DNA of 64,000 nucleotides from Methylomonas albis (lineage in GTDB: Bacteria; Pseudomonadota; Gammaproteobacteria; Methylococcales; Methylomonadaceae): positions 806,001 to 870,000 of the forward strand of contig NZ_JACXSS010000001.1 in the NCBI RefSeq assembly GCF_014850955.1, in the 5' to 3' direction. This document shows, in pieces, positions 9,629 through 18,610 of the stretch. The notes beneath the pieces were generated by a model that did no database searches, was not told where the DNA came from, and worked only from the letters and a program-made list of their open reading frames with translations. A program made the position numbers and the translations under genes. How positions within the stretch are numbered: the stretch's first letter is position 1; every line of letters starts with the position of its first letter.

Positions 9629-10195
9629 TTAAGCCTCTTCTTCGGATGTAACAAATTTTTCTGATAAGCGTAATAGCACGAACAAGGCCCCTGCGCCACC
9701 AGCTTTGGGTGGTGCCGAGCAAAACGCCAGTACATCTTTATGTTGGCGTAGCCAGAGATTTATATCATTTTTCAAGATCGGTTGATTGTCGGGTGAATTG
9801 TAGCCCTTGCCATGAATAATCAGTACGCAACGATAACCGTCCTCAACGCAATAGTGTAAAAAACGCAATAGTTGCTGTTGTGCGTCGCGACTGCTTAAGC
9901 CATGTAGATCTATATCGGCATCCAAGCCGTAATATCCTTTACGCAGCTTTCTGAGTACGTTTTTTTGCATGCCCGGCACCAAGAAGGCTATTTTGTCTTC
10001 TTGAAACAAGGTTTCCAAGTTGCCTTCAACATCCTTTTGTAAAGGATCAACCTGTTCCAGCGGTTTAAATAAGGGTATCGGCCGTGGTTTTTTATCAGGC
10101 TTAAGAATCACCGTGTTGGTGTCTATGGGTTTTACTTTGCCCACCATGTTTCGAAACAAGAGCGCGTCGTCTGTGGAAGTGGTTTTTTTTGTCAC
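9629..10195 (-). CDS. smrA: Smr-domain endonuclease-like protein, SmrA type
   Basis: 188 residues. The C-terminal Smr domain (about residues 88-180) has the motifs DLHGLSSRDA and IIHGKGYNSP and ends with the CSAPPKAGGAGALFVLLR pattern, close to E. coli SmrA (YdaL). Smr domains are nucleases first seen at the C-terminus of MutS2; SmrB acts on mRNA at collided ribosomes, and the role of SmrA is less clear. The N-terminal part (DALLFRNMVGKVKPIDTNTV) matches the basic linker region of Smr-only proteins. It is divergent from surE. Confidence 0.85.
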   Translation of the reverse strand: MTKKTTSTDDALLFRNMVGKVKPIDTNTVILKPDKKPRPIPLFKPLEQVDPLQKDVEGNLETLFQEDKIAFLVPGMQKNVLRKLRKGYYGLDADIDLHGLSSRDAQQQLLRFLHYCVEDGYRCVLIIHGKGYNSPDNQPILKNDINLWLRQHKDVLAFCSAPPKAGGAGALFVLLRLSEKFVTSEEEA

Positions 10196-10259
10196 GTAAG
10201 CTGCTGGTTTTGCGGTTTTTTTGCTACTATGCGGGAATTTTAATGCGTTTCACAGCAGT

Positions 10260-11015
10260 ATGCACATACTAATCAGCAACGACGACGGTTATTTAGCGCA
10301 AGGCATCAATACGCTGGCGGAGGCTCTAAGCCAATACGCCGATGTGTCGGTGGTGGCGCCGGATAAAAATCGTAGTGCCGCAAGCAATTCTTTGACCTTG
10401 GATATGCCCTTGCGGGCCACTCAATGCGAGAACGGCTTTGTTAGGGTGGACGGTACGCCTACGGATTGCGTGCATCTGGCGATTACCGGATTATTGGCGC
10501 ACGAACCTGATATGGTTTTTGCCGGTATCAACCATGGGGCTAATCTTGGCGATGATGTGCTTTATTCGGGCACGGTCGCGGCGGCAACCGAGGGGCGTTT
10601 TCTGGGATTACCTGCGGTGGCCATATCTTTGGCTTCCAGCGATCCCAAGCATTTCGATACGGCAGCTCATGTAGCCGTGATATTAATGCAAAAAATACTG
10701 AATCATCCGTTACCGGAAGATACCTTATTAAACGTGAACGTGCCGGATTTACCGATTGCCGAATTGAAAGGTTATCAATCTACTCGCCTCGGGCAACGGC
10801 ACAAAGCGGAAGCAGTGATACGCTCTCAGGATCCGCGCGGCCACGTTATTTATTGGGTGGGCCCGCCCGGTAGCGAACAAGATGCCGGCCCTGGTACCGA
10901 TTTCGATGCGATACGAAACGGGTACGTGTCGGTAACGCCGTTACAATTGGATTTAACCCGCTATGAGCGATTGGAAGGATTGAGGGACTGGCTAGCACTG
11001 GAGGTGCCATTATGA
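10260..11015 (+). CDS. surE: 5'-nucleotidase SurE
   Basis: SurE is a divalent-metal-dependent nucleoside 5'- and 3'-monophosphatase linked to stationary-phase survival. From the ATG at 10260 the protein is 251 residues and begins [16 protein letters not shown], the standard family N-terminus with the metal-binding DD. An upstream in-frame ATG at 10221 would add 13 non-conserved residues and is rejected. Further motifs are [26 protein letters not shown] and [21 protein letters not shown]. Its TGA overlaps the ATG of pcm by 4 bases. Confidence 0.96.
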   Translation: MHILISNDDGYLAQGINTLAEALSQYADVSVVAPDKNRSAASNSLTLDMPLRATQCENGFVRVDGTPTDCVHLAITGLLAHEPDMVFAGINHGANLGDDVLYSGTVAAATEGRFLGLPAVAISLASSDPKHFDTAAHVAVILMQKILNHPLPEDTLLNVNVPDLPIAELKGYQSTRLGQRHKAEAVIRSQDPRGHVIYWVGPPGSEQDAGPGTDFDAIRNGYVSVTPLQLDLTRYERLEGLRDWLALEVPL

Positions 11016-11674
11016 GTCGACGTATCCAAGGTATAGGCATGACTTCGCGGCGGACTAGAGAGCGGATGATTTCTCGGCTGCGTGAACAAGGTATTTACAA
11101 CAGCAAGGTCTTGGCGGCAATGGCAGACACGCCGAGACATATTTTTGTTGATGAAGCGCTGGAAAGCCGGGCTTACGAGGATACTGCATTGCCTATCGGC
11201 CACAATCAAACTATATCCCAGCCGTACATTGTCGCCAAAATGACGGAATTGCTACTGGAAAGAGGTCCTTTGAACAAAGTGCTGGAAATCGGTACAGGCT
11301 GTGGGTATCAAACCGCAATACTAGCCAAGCTGGTAGAGCAGCTATATTCGGTGGAACGGATCGCGCCGTTGATGAAAAAAGCCAGAGATACATTGTGGGA
11401 GTTGAATATCAAAACCGTGGGGTTTAAACATACCGACGGCGGCTGGGGTTGGCCTGAACATGCGCCATTTGATGGTATTTTGGCGGCTGCGGCCCCGGCG
11501 GAGATTCCAGAAGCATTGCTTGAGCAAATGGCCGTGGGGGCGGTGATGGTCATTCCGGTTGGTCTGGAGGGTGTGCAAGAATTGCATCGGATAACCCGTA
11601 CCGAACATGGCTTTGAAGACGAAGCGATAGAGCGTGTCAGTTTTGTGCCGTTTTTATCCGGTGTCAGTCAATAG
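11012..11674 (+). CDS. pcm: protein-L-isoaspartate O-methyltransferase
   Basis: Pcm uses S-adenosylmethionine to methylate isoaspartyl residues and starts their repair. The 220-residue product has [16 protein letters not shown] and the SAM-binding motif [16 protein letters not shown]. The ATGA overlap with surE shows translational coupling, as in many gammaproteobacteria. nlpD and rpoS, which often follow, are absent; a terminator-like hairpin and a convergent gene come next. Confidence 0.96.
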   Translation: MSRRIQGIGMTSRRTRERMISRLREQGIYNSKVLAAMADTPRHIFVDEALESRAYEDTALPIGHNQTISQPYIVAKMTELLLERGPLNKVLEIGTGCGYQTAILAKLVEQLYSVERIAPLMKKARDTLWELNIKTVGFKHTDGGWGWPEHAPFDGILAAAAPAEIPEALLEQMAVGAVMVIPVGLEGVQELHRITRTEHGFEDEAIERVSFVPFLSGVSQ

Positions 11675-11687
11675 ATTTTAATGGTTT

Positions 11688-11745
11688 TATCGCGCCGGGG
11701 TTTTAAGCTGTTTGGCTTGTCCGGCGCGATAGCGACCTGTTTTTT
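11688..11745 (+). terminator. terminator hairpin after pcm
   Basis: A perfect 11-bp inverted repeat, TATCGCGCCGG (11688-11698) with CCGGCGCGATA (11721-11731), has a 22-base loop and is followed by TTTTTT at 11740-11745. It separates pcm from the convergent PEP-CTERM gene. The loop is longer than usual. Confidence 0.7.
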
Positions 11746-12670
11746 AGATGCTCGAATGGTGTTTGCGTTTACTGGCAATAAAACCTAACAGAGCCGAGCC
11801 AAATAACCAGACTGCGGAAGGAACCGGTACAGCAGTTACCGAGACTTGCCAACCCACGTCTTTCAACGCGGCAAGATCGAGTTCTGTATAAACTTTGCGA
11901 GTGCCGACATGGATAGTTGGGTCCATCAGAGTTTCTTGCTCAACGCCGTTTACCGTACTTTTGGTGCCGTCCAACCAATGTACCGTATCACCTTCCAGCG
12001 GAACATTGCCGCCATAAACGGCCTGCGCGTTAGTGCCGACAAAGCTGGTTCCGGATGTATTGTTTTTCCACGAATCCGAACTTCCTAAACCTAACAGATG
12101 ACCTAACTCGTGTAACGCCACCGAATAAAAGTCGTTGCCGCTAAAAGCCTCGGTAGTAGATAAGTCGTTGTCGAAATACCAGTCTGCTGAGCTACTAAAG
12201 GTCACTTGACCACCCCACGGTGCAAAATCAGTCGCCGAAGAGCCAATAGTAGGGCTCGATTGACCGCGCCGCTCTGCATTGCTTAAAAAATCCTGAGTGC
12301 CGCTGATGCTGTAACCGCCATAGCCGCCGTAGCCCAAGCTGCCGGGGCTCATGCTTTGTCCGCCAACAAACACGGTAAGTGCATCGGCTGCTACGCTGAA
12401 ATTATTTATAGTGGTACTGGCGCCGGTGTCCGGACGCTGAAATATAGCACTGAAATTGTTACTTCCTCCGGAGGTAATTGCTGTCAGACTGTCAGTCAAG
12501 ATGCTTTCCAAGAAGCCGCCGGCGGCATCCAGGATGCCACGTCTACTAGCATTGCTTCCGGAGAAAAAGCCGCCGTCGTAGGTATAGTCAAAGTTGATGA
12601 CGACCGCGTTGGCTGATTGGCTGGCGGCCAGCAATACAACGCCCGCTAATGTGGATGGTTTGATAAACAT
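11744..12670 (-). CDS. PEP-CTERM sorted protein with a metalloprotease-like HExxH motif
   Basis: 308 residues: a signal peptide (cleavage likely after SANA, near residue 22), a glycine/serine-rich exported body, the motif HELGHLLGLGSSDSW near residue 188, LMDP near residue 252 as a possible Met-turn, and the C-terminal sorting tag VPVPSAVWLFGSALLGFIAS plus a basic tail. PEP-CTERM tags are processed by exosortase in exopolysaccharide-producing Gram-negative bacteria. The first two zinc-binding histidines and the catalytic glutamate are present, but the position of the usual third metzincin ligand (H11) is a serine; D13 may replace it. The substrate is unknown. No exosortase gene is in the window. 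Confidence 0.75.
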   Translation of the reverse strand: MFIKPSTLAGVVLLAASQSANAVVINFDYTYDGGFFSGSNASRRGILDAAGGFLESILTDSLTAITSGGSNNFSAIFQRPDTGASTTINNFSVAADALTVFVGGQSMSPGSLGYGGYGGYSISGTQDFLSNAERRGQSSPTIGSSATDFAPWGGQVTFSSSADWYFDNDLSTTEAFSGNDFYSVALHELGHLLGLGSSDSWKNNTSGTSFVGTNAQAVYGGNVPLEGDTVHWLDGTKSTVNGVEQETLMDPTIHVGTRKVYTELDLAALKDVGWQVSVTAVPVPSAVWLFGSALLGFIASKRKHHSSI

Positions 12671-13036
12671 GAATTTAACTCGCTTAATTGGTTTAATAAT
12701 CGCTGTGGTTTGGTTGCTCGCGATCTAGATTCGAGCTGTATGCAACGCTGCTTCTGGTTCTTGTCCTGCATATACAGTCGACGTTGTAAACTGACAATCG
12801 CCGTAGGTGGAAAATAACATTGTGCAGATTCACCGCGCAAGCATTTTATTCCAAACCCAGTGAATGGTTGTTCATTGCTGAAATTTAATTTCAATCGGTG
12901 ACAATGGTTTGAATAAAACACTATTACGAAAAACGAGAGTGTCCGAACAAAAAGCCGATTAAAATAACCACTTCGCAAGTTTGTCTCGGTATGTGGACAG
13001 ACAGCACAACATAATTAGAATAAAAATAAAGTACCT
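12671..13036. other. divergent intergenic region with an AT-rich palindrome
   Basis: These 366 bases separate the start of the PEP-CTERM gene (minus) from the start of the Hsp70-family gene (plus), so they should hold both promoters. The clearest element is a 15-base palindrome at 12879-12893 (TGAAATT-T-AATTTCA), a possible operator. I see no convincing gene and no clear heat-shock-type promoter. Confidence 0.4.
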
Positions 13037-15805
13037 TTGAAAAACAACGCTGCTACTTATTTGGTCGGAATCGATCTGGGCACCACTCATACTGTTGTCG
13101 CTTATTCCGATGCCAACGACCCGGCGAAAGCTATCCACCTGTTCGATATTCCGCAACTGGTCGCGCCAGGGGAAGTGAGTGCCAAGCCACTATTACCTTC
13201 GGTGCGTTACCACCCCGCTCCGGGAGAAATGTCTGCTGAGGCTGGATTTTTGAGCCAGGAAAATGGCGCTGTGCTTGGTGAAGCGGCGCGCCTGCTCGGT
13301 GCCAAGTCCCAAGGTCGATTGGTGACCAGCGCTAAAAGCTGGCTGTCGCACACCGCTGTCGATCATAGTGCGGCTATTTTGCCGTGGGGCAGTGACGACT
13401 CGGTATTTAAAGTCTCTCCGCTTGAAGCCAGTGCTAGTTATTTGCGACATGTCTGTGCGGTTTGGGAGCAACGCTTCCCCGCTGCACCGCTTGCTCTCCA
13501 GGAGGTTGTTGTGACGGTGCCGGCCTCCTTCGACGAGTCGGCGCGCTCCTTGACGCTTGAAGCGGCAAAGATGGCCGGCTTGACTGGTGTCAGGTTACTG
13601 GAAGAACCGCAAGCGGTCTGTTACGACTGGCTACGTCGACACGCCGGTAGCATCAAAGCCAGTTTGGCAAACAGCCGGCTGTTATTGGTTTGCGATGTCG
13701 GCGGTGGTACCACCGATTTGACGCTGATTAAGATTGAGCAGGGCCTTGAGGAACCGCAACTGACGCGAATAGGCGTCGGCGACCACCTGATGTTGGGTGG
13801 CGATAATATTGATTTGGCTCTGGAGCACTTGGCGGAAAGCCGTTTGCGAATTGGCGATAAAAAACTCTCAACCGCCGATTTATCGCAATTGCTGGAGCAA
13901 TGTCGCACTGCCAAAGAGCGATTATTGGCTGACAACGCGCCCGAACACGTAGCCGTCACCTTATTGGGCGGTGGCTCCAGCTTGATTGGCGGCAGTAAGA
14001 GCACCGCCCTGAGCAGTGCAGAGGTTAAGCAAATTGCATTGGATGGCTTTTTGCCGCTATCCGATCTGCAAGATTTGCCGGATAGGAAGCGTAGCGGCGT
14101 GGTGGAATTTGGTTTGCCCTATGCGGCGGAGCCGGCTATCAGCAAGCATATCGCCGCCTTTTTGCAATTGCATGCGCAAGCGGCGCAAGCCGCGTTGGGC
14201 GACGCGGGTGCAGAGCAGCACATAGTCCCCGACGCATTGTTGCTCAATGGCGGTGTATTTCGCAGTCGGGCCATGGTAAAGCGCTTAATCGATCTGTTGG
14301 CCGGTTGGCGCGGTGGGCAGCCGCCGTTGCTGCTGGACAATAGCCATCCAGAATTGGCGGTGGCTTACGGCGCAGTCAGTTATGCTGTTGCTCGCCGCGA
14401 CAAAAAGTTGAAAATCGGCGGTGGTGCGGCCCGTAGTTATTTTCTGCTGATTGATGCCGTGGCCAAAAGTGGCGACGATAAGTCAGGAGGGCATGGCGTT
14501 TGTATCCTGCCGAAAGGTAGTGAGGAAGGTCATGAAATTTTGTTGAGCGATCGGCAATTCGCTCTTAGGGTCGGGCAACCGGTACGTTTTCATTTGTTGT
14601 CCAGTAGCGGTGACAGCGCTTACCAACCCGGCGACATAGTCGAACTCGATGACGAACGTTTTCACAGCTTGCCGCCGCTGGCTGTGGCATTCGAAGGCCA
14701 GCAAAAAACCGAAGTAGTAGTGCAATTACTGGCAACTTATACGGAAGTCGGTACCTTGCAAATCCAGTGTGTGGCGGTGGATGATGCTAGCCAGCGATGG
14801 GACGTAGAGTTTCAGATTCGTAAAAAAGCCCAAATTATCGTTAACGCCGAACTGCCTGGTCAGTTACCGCAAGCGCTGGAAAAAATCCAAACCGTATTCG
14901 GCGCCAAATCCAAACAAGTCGATCCGCAGGCGGTAAAAACCTTGCGTGCCGAGCTGGAAAAAGTTCTCGCGGCGCCGCGTGGCGACTGGCAAACTCCGGT
15001 GCTGCGCGAGTTGTTTTCCGCGTTATTGGAGGGCAGTAAGTATCGGCGGCGGAGCGAACAGCACGAACGCCTCTGGTTAAGCTTGGTCGGGTTTTGTTTG
15101 CGGCCCGGCTTTGGTTATCCCCTCGACGATTGGCGGGTAGATCAGCTCTGGAAGCTATACGCGGAGGGGTTGCAATTCGTTAACGAAAAGCAGAACTGGG
15201 CCGAGTGGTGGACTTTATGGCGGCGCGTTGCCGGTGGTCTGGGTGCGGATGCCCAGCAACGTATCTTCAATGACATCGCCAAATTCATCAACCCAGCATC
15301 GGCGCGCCAAGCCGGTGTTGCCAAGCAGCTCGCGACACGAGGTTACGAAGATATGGTGCGGCTGGCGGCGGCACTGGAGCGGTTAACGATTGCCGATAAA
15401 ATCCAATTGGGCGAATGGCTGCTAAAGCGTCTGGAAAAAGCCGGCGAACCCGAGCAAAGTTGGTGGGCGGTCGGACGTATCGGCGGGCGAATTCTGTTTC
15501 ACGGCAATAATCATCAGGTAATACCGCCAGCCACGGCCGAGATCTGGTTACAACAGCTACTGAAAGCTGACTGGAAAAAGCAAATCCAGGCGGGCTTTGC
15601 CGCCACCTTGTTGGCTAGGCGTTGTGACGACCGGGCCAGGGATGTCGATGATCATCTAAGAGTGACGGTGATCGACAAACTTAAGCTGGCTAAATCCCCA
15701 GCTTCGTGGATAGACATGGTCGCCGAATTCAAACCACTGGATGAACAGCAGGAAAAACAAGTCTTCGGTGAAGCGTTGCCGCCGGGCTTGAAACTAATCG
15801 TTTAA
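13037..15805 (+). CDS. large Hsp70-family chaperone-like protein
   Basis: 922 residues. The N-terminal half is an Hsp70/actin-fold ATPase: phosphate-1 loop GIDLGTTHTVVAYSD (residues 11-25), phosphate-2 loop CDVGGGTTDLTL near residue 220, and LLLNGGVFRS near residue 403. The C-terminal half (about 500-922) lacks a DnaK substrate-binding domain and looks like the DUF3731-type region of a bacterial Hsp70-like family of unknown substrate. No DnaJ or GrpE gene is adjacent. The TTG start at 13037 is the only plausible start after the upstream in-frame stop at 13016, and it has no evident ribosome binding site, so the start is uncertain. Confidence 0.85.
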   Translation: MKNNAATYLVGIDLGTTHTVVAYSDANDPAKAIHLFDIPQLVAPGEVSAKPLLPSVRYHPAPGEMSAEAGFLSQENGAVLGEAARLLGAKSQGRLVTSAKSWLSHTAVDHSAAILPWGSDDSVFKVSPLEASASYLRHVCAVWEQRFPAAPLALQEVVVTVPASFDESARSLTLEAAKMAGLTGVRLLEEPQAVCYDWLRRHAGSIKASLANSRLLLVCDVGGGTTDLTLIKIEQGLEEPQLTRIGVGDHLMLGGDNIDLALEHLAESRLRIGDKKLSTADLSQLLEQCRTAKERLLADNAPEHVAVTLLGGGSSLIGGSKSTALSSAEVKQIALDGFLPLSDLQDLPDRKRSGVVEFGLPYAAEPAISKHIAAFLQLHAQAAQAALGDAGAEQHIVPDALLLNGGVFRSRAMVKRLIDLLAGWRGGQPPLLLDNSHPELAVAYGAVSYAVARRDKKLKIGGGAARSYFLLIDAVAKSGDDKSGGHGVCILPKGSEEGHEILLSDRQFALRVGQPVRFHLLSSSGDSAYQPGDIVELDDERFHSLPPLAVAFEGQQKTEVVVQLLATYTEVGTLQIQCVAVDDASQRWDVEFQIRKKAQIIVNAELPGQLPQALEKIQTVFGAKSKQVDPQAVKTLRAELEKVLAAPRGDWQTPVLRELFSALLEGSKYRRRSEQHERLWLSLVGFCLRPGFGYPLDDWRVDQLWKLYAEGLQFVNEKQNWAEWWTLWRRVAGGLGADAQQRIFNDIAKFINPASARQAGVAKQLATRGYEDMVRLAAALERLTIADKIQLGEWLLKRLEKAGEPEQSWWAVGRIGGRILFHGNNHQVIPPATAEIWLQQLLKADWKKQIQAGFAATLLARRCDDRARDVDDHLRVTVIDKLKLAKSPASWIDMVAEFKPLDEQQEKQVFGEALPPGLKLIV

Positions 15806-15864
15806 TGCTAAGCTTTGTGATGCCGATATAACAATCAATAGTGGCACATTACCTCAGCCGGATG

Positions 15865-15883
15865 TTGGCATAGAAATCGCTTT
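15865..15883 (+). promoter_or_regulatory. candidate sigma-54 promoter before the glycan cluster
   Basis: TTGGCATAGAAATCGCTTT has GG at 15867-15868 and GC at 15879-15880, exactly ten bases apart, and matches the TTGGCAC-N4-TTGCTTT consensus except for two or three positions. It lies 53 bases before the ATG of the first radical SAM gene. Sigma-54 control would fit a flagellar role, but this is a motif reading only. Confidence 0.4.
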
Positions 15884-15935
15884 ACCCGACTTTGTAGTGG
15901 TTTTTAACTCTAAAAGCATATTAAACGACAAAAAC

Positions 15936-17036
15936 ATGGCAGACGAATACGGTATAGACAGCCATAAACTGGTATATCACCCGCAGCGGGTGGCGCAGTG
16001 GTTGGATGGTAAGCATGATTGGCAGCAAGCGAAAGCCGTGTATCCCATCTACATGGAAGTGTCGCCGGTGGGTGCCTGCAATCATCGCTGCACGTTTTGC
16101 GCGGTGGATTACATCGGTTATAAGGCGCAGCGGTTAGACGTCAAAATTTTGGCGGAACGTTTGACCGAGATGGGCAAGCTCGGCGTGAGAAGCATCATGT
16201 ACGCCGGTGAAGGCGAGCCGATGCTGCATAAGGAAATTAACGAAATTGTGAAATGGACGTTTGACGCCGGTATCGATGTGTCTTTCACCACCAACGGCAC
16301 CTTGATGAATCAGCGCTTTGTGGAGCAATCCTTAGCCTTGGTATCCTGGATCAAGGTATCGCTGAATGCCGGTAGTGCTGAAAATTACGCGGCCATTCAT
16401 CAAACCAAAGCCTCTGACTTCGATTTAGTACTGAACAATCTGCGTCGTGCGGTCGAATATAAAAAATCCCATCAATTGTCCTGCGTTTTGGGCGCACAAA
16501 TTTTATTGTTGCCGGAAAATCAGCATGAAGTGACTACCCTGGCAAAAATCTGCCGCGATGTGGGTTTGGATTATCTGGTCGTGAAGCCATATTCCCAGCA
16601 TTTATTCAGCGAAACGCGCCGCTACGAAAGCCTGCGTTACGACAATCTGCTGGGCATGGCCGAGGAATTGGCTAAGTTCAATGGCGACGGTTTTAACGTG
16701 GTATTTCGCGAACAGACCATGAAGAACTACAGCCAATCGGAAACCGAGCGTTACAAAACCTGCCACGCCACTCCTTATTTTTGGGGCTATATCATGGCTG
16801 ACGGCGAAGTCTACGGCTGCAGTGCCTATCTCACCGATCAACGTTTTGCCTACGGCAACATCCATCAGCAGTCTTTCCAAGCGATCTGGGAAGGCGAAAA
16901 GCGCCGGCAGAACTGGCAGTACATCACCCAAGAACTGGATATTAGCCAATGCCGGAAAAATTGCCGGATGGAATCGGTGAATCAATATTTGGACAAACTC
17001 ACGGCCAACCAGCCGGCCCATATCAACTTTATCTAG
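15936..17036 (+). CDS. radical SAM/SPASM protein 1 of the glycan cluster
   Basis: 366 residues from the ATG at 15936; a GTG at 15897 would add 13 unconserved residues and has no ribosome binding site. The [4Fe-4S] motif CNHRCTFC lies near residue 47, followed by the SAM-binding GEGEP segment (YAGEGEPMLHKE). The C-terminal part has a SPASM-like cysteine set (CHATPYF..., YGCSAY, CRKNC) that probably binds one or two extra clusters. It ends AHINFI, an ending shared with the radical SAM protein at 22246. Directly downstream are sugar epimerase, isomerase and kinase/nucleotidyltransferase genes. A sugar, or an acid derived from one, is therefore a likelier substrate than a peptide. The reaction is unknown. 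Confidence 0.8.
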   Translation: MADEYGIDSHKLVYHPQRVAQWLDGKHDWQQAKAVYPIYMEVSPVGACNHRCTFCAVDYIGYKAQRLDVKILAERLTEMGKLGVRSIMYAGEGEPMLHKEINEIVKWTFDAGIDVSFTTNGTLMNQRFVEQSLALVSWIKVSLNAGSAENYAAIHQTKASDFDLVLNNLRRAVEYKKSHQLSCVLGAQILLLPENQHEVTTLAKICRDVGLDYLVVKPYSQHLFSETRRYESLRYDNLLGMAEELAKFNGDGFNVVFREQTMKNYSQSETERYKTCHATPYFWGYIMADGEVYGCSAYLTDQRFAYGNIHQQSFQAIWEGEKRRQNWQYITQELDISQCRKNCRMESVNQYLDKLTANQPAHINFI

Positions 17037-17045
17037 GACGAACGC

Positions 17046-18032
17046 ATGAAAGTATTGGTTACCGGCGGTGCGGGATTCATCGGCAGTCATTTGAGTCGCG
17101 AGTTATGGCAACAAGGCCATCAGGTCAGCGTGATCGACAGTCTGGTTGGCGGCCGTAAAGAAACCATCGCTGATTTGCTCGGCCAGGAGCGTTTTGAGTT
17201 TCATCAAGCCGATATTCGCGACGCCGGAACCATCGCACCTTTGTTCGCAGGGATCGACTGGGTATTCCACTTAGCCGGTCTAGCCGACATCGTGCCGTCC
17301 ATCGAGCAGCCACGCGCGTATTACGAGACCAATGTCAGCGGTACGTTTAACGTATTGGAAGCCGCGCGCGCCGCCGGTATCAAGCGATTTGTCTATGCGG
17401 CTTCGTCGTCCTGTTATGGCATCCCAGATCAATTTCCGACGCCTGAAGCCGCCGAGATTCAGCCACAGTATCCTTACGCGTTGACCAAATACTTGGGTGA
17501 GGAGCTGGTGATGCACTGGGCGCAACTCTACGACTTGCCGGCGGTTTCTCTGCGCTTATTTAACGTCTACGGCCCGCATGCCCGGACTACCGGCGCTTAT
17601 GGCGCGGTGTTCGGGGTGTTTCTGGCGCAAAAGATTAACGGCAAACCGTTTACGGTGGTCGGCGACGGCACGCAGACTCGCGACTTTACCTATGTGACGG
17701 ATGTTGCCAACGCCTTTATTGCAGCCGCCGAATCGGCGCTTTGCGGAGAGATCATGAATGTCGGTAGCGGCGGCACCTACAGCGTCAACCAACTGGTGGG
17801 ATTGTTGGGCGGCCCTATCGAATACATCCCCAAGCGTCCCGGCGAGCCCGATTGCACCTTTGCCGATACCGGCAGAATCCAGGCGAAACTCGGTTGGCAG
17901 CCGCAGGTGAGTTTCGAGCAAGGTGTGGCCAATATGTTGGCACACATCGATTACTGGCGAAACGCGCCGTTGTGGACTTCGGCTTCGATAGCCGACGCTA
18001 CTGCTGATTGGTTTAAATACCTAGATAAATAA
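17046..18032 (+). CDS. NAD-dependent nucleotide-sugar epimerase/dehydratase (extended SDR)
   Basis: 328 residues. The NAD-binding motif TGGAGFIGSHL is at residues 6-16, the Ser/Thr catalytic region is SSSCYG near residue 120, and YALTK (YxxxK) is near residue 143. The sequence LRLFNVYGPH and the overall length are typical of UDP-hexose 4-epimerase-like enzymes. It starts 9 bases after the radical SAM stop and precedes a SIS isomerase, so it is part of one operon. The substrate (UDP-, CDP- or ADP-sugar) cannot be told from sequence. Confidence 0.85.
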   Translation: MKVLVTGGAGFIGSHLSRELWQQGHQVSVIDSLVGGRKETIADLLGQERFEFHQADIRDAGTIAPLFAGIDWVFHLAGLADIVPSIEQPRAYYETNVSGTFNVLEAARAAGIKRFVYAASSSCYGIPDQFPTPEAAEIQPQYPYALTKYLGEELVMHWAQLYDLPAVSLRLFNVYGPHARTTGAYGAVFGVFLAQKINGKPFTVVGDGTQTRDFTYVTDVANAFIAAAESALCGEIMNVGSGGTYSVNQLVGLLGGPIEYIPKRPGEPDCTFADTGRIQAKLGWQPQVSFEQGVANMLAHIDYWRNAPLWTSASIADATADWFKYLDK

Positions 18033-18042
18033 GGAGAGGCTG

Positions 18043-18606
18043 ATGGCTATCGGACAAGCGGCAGCAGATTTTGCGACATTATTGAGCCACAGCATATTCT
18101 CTGATGCGCAAGGTCAGGCCTTGGACGGCGAAACGGTAATCCAAGAATTGCTGACCGAGTTTGCCAGAGTGCGCGACCAGCAGGCCAAAATCATGGTGTT
18201 GGGTAACGGCGGTAGTGCGGCGATTGCTAGTCATGTGATTACCGATTTGCGTAATGTCGGCGGTTTGTGCGCCTTAACTTTGCACGAAGCTGCACCCTTG
18301 ACGTGCTTTACCAACGATTTCGGTTACGAGCAGGCCTTTGCCAAACAAATTTCGGCGTTTGCCAATCCTGATGATTTGTTAATTGCGATCAGCAGTTCCG
18401 GGCAATCCTTGAATATCGTTAACGCGGTACAGGCCGCCAATGCCAAAGGTCTGCCGATCATGACGCTAAGTGGCTTTAAGGCCGACAACCCGCTACGTAA
18501 GTTGGGGCGCTGGAATTGCTGGTTGGATAGCAGTCATTACGGCATGGTCGAGTTGGGGCATCTGTTCGTGCTGCACCATATTACCGATCATCTGCTCAGG
18601 AAATAA
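18043..18606 (+). CDS. SIS-domain sugar-phosphate isomerase, GmhA-like
   Basis: 187 residues with one SIS domain: phosphosugar-binding GNGGSAAIASHVITDLRNVGG near residues 50-70 and AISSSGQSLNIVNAV near residue 110. The closest family in flavour is phosphoheptose isomerase (GmhA), which converts sedoheptulose 7-phosphate to a heptose 7-phosphate. DiaA and formaldehyde-pathway 6-phospho-3-hexuloisomerase are other SIS proteins. The adjacent kinase/nucleotidyltransferase supports a heptose-like activated sugar, but no GmhB phosphatase is present. Confidence 0.8.
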   Translation: MAIGQAAADFATLLSHSIFSDAQGQALDGETVIQELLTEFARVRDQQAKIMVLGNGGSAAIASHVITDLRNVGGLCALTLHEAAPLTCFTNDFGYEQAFAKQISAFANPDDLLIAISSSGQSLNIVNAVQAANAKGLPIMTLSGFKADNPLRKLGRWNCWLDSSHYGMVELGHLFVLHHITDHLLRK

Positions 18607-18610
18607 ACGT

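Noticed and set aside
16602-17090. Long antisense frames opposite the radical SAM, E1 and epimerase genes (for example 16602-17090 and 21287-21697)
   Set aside because: They lie wholly opposite well-supported genes in GC-rich coding sequence and carry no family motif.
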